The position numbers and the translations under genes were made by a program. This document shows, one piece after another, positions 58,801 through 61,800 of a stretch of 64,000 bases of DNA (its first letter is position 1; the number at the start of each line of letters is the position of its first letter). Source of the stretch: Siphonodentalium dalli (lineage: Eukaryota; Mollusca; Scaphopoda; Gadilida; Siphonodentaliidae); assembly GCA_032622095.1 (NCBI GenBank), contig CP136063.1, forward strand, positions 6,859,814-6,923,813, read 5' to 3'. The notes beneath the pieces are model-generated. The model saw only the letters and a list, made by a program, of their open reading frames with translations. It was not told where the DNA came from and did not search any database.

Positions 58801-61800
58801 GACAGCTCCCAAATGTAAATTGCTAATTAGATATTTACTGTTTGTGTTCGTTTTTGATTATATGCCTAGTTTGCAAATTATAATGGTGTAAATAATTAAC
58901 TCTGTGTTTGGTTACTATGGGGAGGAGCAAAACACTAAGTGACATCACTTGTTACCCGATCCTTTAGTGATATAGCTATTTCGATTAAATATGTTTAATA
59001 TAATCTGTTTCATTTAATAATGTATTTGGACACACTTACCGACCTTGTTTCATATTGATGCATTTCATTTTGTCCACAGAACCATCTCAGAGCATGGACA
59101 TGCAGAACGGAGTGGACGTCAAACAACCATCAGAAGGCGAGGATAGGGTGAGTGTATGAGGCCCCACCCCCTTTCGTATGCCGTATTCCATGCCATGTTA
59201 TGAGGTACGCCGTATTCCGGCCCCTCTGTTATGAGGTATTCGGTATTCCAAAATTACCGGTATTCGTACGCCGACCTTCGACACCTTCCAAACAATGATC
59301 ATAATAATAATATAAATGCGATTTTTGTCACAATAAATTCACGGTTTGACATAGGCATACAGATCGTCGATCGTCTTCATTTTAGATAATTTTAGACGTG
59401 GACACTGCGGGATGACCGGCGTTCGTACGGCAATAGAAAATTTATCCGGAAAATTCCATATGGCTGTTAACTGGTATTCCGTATTCCACCCTCTGTGTTA
59501 AGTGGTATTCCGTATTCCAGTGGTGTGGGGGTGGGGGGGGGCCTCGTGTATGTCATGCAATAGACTGGAATCACAGCGCTCTAACCCTTCCATGACTGGA
59601 GTTGCGCTGGGGCAACATTAAAAAACACATGTATTATAATATGTATGCGAGTCTCACAGCCTCGCATTTATAAGAACATGCACTGGAATACAAGGTCAAG
59701 ATTAATATTGTTAGGCCAATGCACCATCCTATATGCACGAGGCTCCCTCTGGGAAACTTGCATATATAAGATAGTGCATTTGCACAGGGTACAGCCAGTT
59801 GCTACTCTTCAATGCACTGTTTTTTTTAATTTAATAACATTGTACTGGGATCACCGTTACATTCTTTGCACGTGGATCATTCCATCATGTTTAACCCTTT
59901 ACCCAACAGAAGGGCCCTGTGCCAATGCATTCTCTTATATATGCGAGTCGACCATAGGTCGCCTCGCATATATAAGAGAATGCATTGGCTTAACTCATTA
60001 ACAATTATAAAATTGTTAAAGAATGTAAGAAAAAATGGTAAAAAGTGTTAAAAAAAGATTTTTTTAGGCCAATGCATTCTCTTATATATGCGAGGCGACC
60101 TATGGTCGACTCGCATATATAAGAGAATGCATTGGCACAGGGCATAACTGTAACTATCACAATGTGGTCAAGGAGCCGGTTCCAATGATATCCATATTTG
60201 TATGGTTCTATTGAGACAGACCGAAGATATTTTAGGCTGTTGAAGCTTTATTTGGCCGGTTTTGGCCGGTTTGTTGGGTAAAGGGTTAACAAATGTATCT
60301 TGACATGGTAGATATAATTCATAAGGATGGGTGTTCGGAAAATATACGCAGAATACATTCAGAAAAAAACTGATTAATAAAATGCCACACAAGTAATTAG
60401 GTCACGATGTTAATGTTCAAGAAATCTTACGGATCAAAAGTTACCGAGTCACAACTGTGTTCAGGTGTGACTTGTAGAGATATGGAAATTAGTAAATGGT
60501 TGCAGTATCCGGCAGACAAACTTAGACTGTTGTCTATTTGGTGGATTGTACATTGATTTTCAAAATTAGGTCAACTCTTGTAAATCCAGAACAAAAATAT
60601 AAGATATACATGTATATGAAGAGCAAAATAACTAATCTAATCAAGACGCCAGGTTGAGATAATGTATATTTTGAATCCAGGAACAGTGATTCATAGAGCG
60701 TTTACTACGCAATTTGCTTGGACAGGTTCATTCAAATCGATGACCTGATACATGTATATCCCCCATCTTATCATCTTGACATTGACATTGGTGGGGGTGG
60801 TATGTTCTCTAGGTTACACTGGTGTAAATAAGGTTCCGAGCGACATCTAGCGGATGCGGGAGGAATATATAGGAGAGAATAAAATAGACACTGGGCCCTG
60901 ATTGGTCAATAGCCTTGTGTGCTTTTCATATAAAACAATCATCACACCTCTTCCCTATGATTTCCCATAGGTAAAATAACCATTGGCACAGGAATTAACC
61001 CTTTGTAGTGAAGTTTGAATTTTTTGGTGTGGTCTAAAATATGACTGTATTTTTTTAAGCGGTTCTGACACTAGTTACGAAAACATAAGATTGAAAGGCA
61101 AATTCCCTGGTAGACAGACATGATTTTTTTGTGTAAAAAGTTTCCCAAAATGTAAATTTTTCAGATTTAAAGAAAATTTTGGACCCAACATTTATATTGC
61201 CAACACTATACGCTAAAACGTTAGCACTGAGGCCTATGGAAAACATTTACACCAGTGTAACCTAAAGGGAAAATATAGCTTTCTATCATTTTTGATTCCT
61301 GGGAGTCACTTTAAAGCATTTTAATGCATTTTACAGAGCCTGGTCTTTCAGTCCAATGAATACCTCATGCTTGGTGTGGCTATTCTTGCTGCTGATGTCT
61401 TATTTCACTTACATCAGCCAAAAAAATAGTAATATTTTTAATAAAAAATGCCAATTTTTCAAGGTATTTTCAATTTTGTTCAAGGTGGTAATAGTCAAAT
61501 GATAATGCAAATGACCCATAACATGAGCATGTCAACGACACATATATCAATTGTTATAAGAACCTAATCTAACAAGTATTTTGGATTTTATAGCCAGTGA
61601 TATACAGATATATATCATAAAAGTGTGTCATTTCCACTGGTGGGTATGGTCATTTGAAGGTTAATAGCACTAAAACTTGGACACATTTAAGAAAATGCTT
61701 CAGCAATTCAAAGAGAGCATATCTTTATTCAACTAATTCAATATACAACCACATTCAGTTATCTTGGATCACCCTTGCAGACCTGAAAATGTCATATTTT

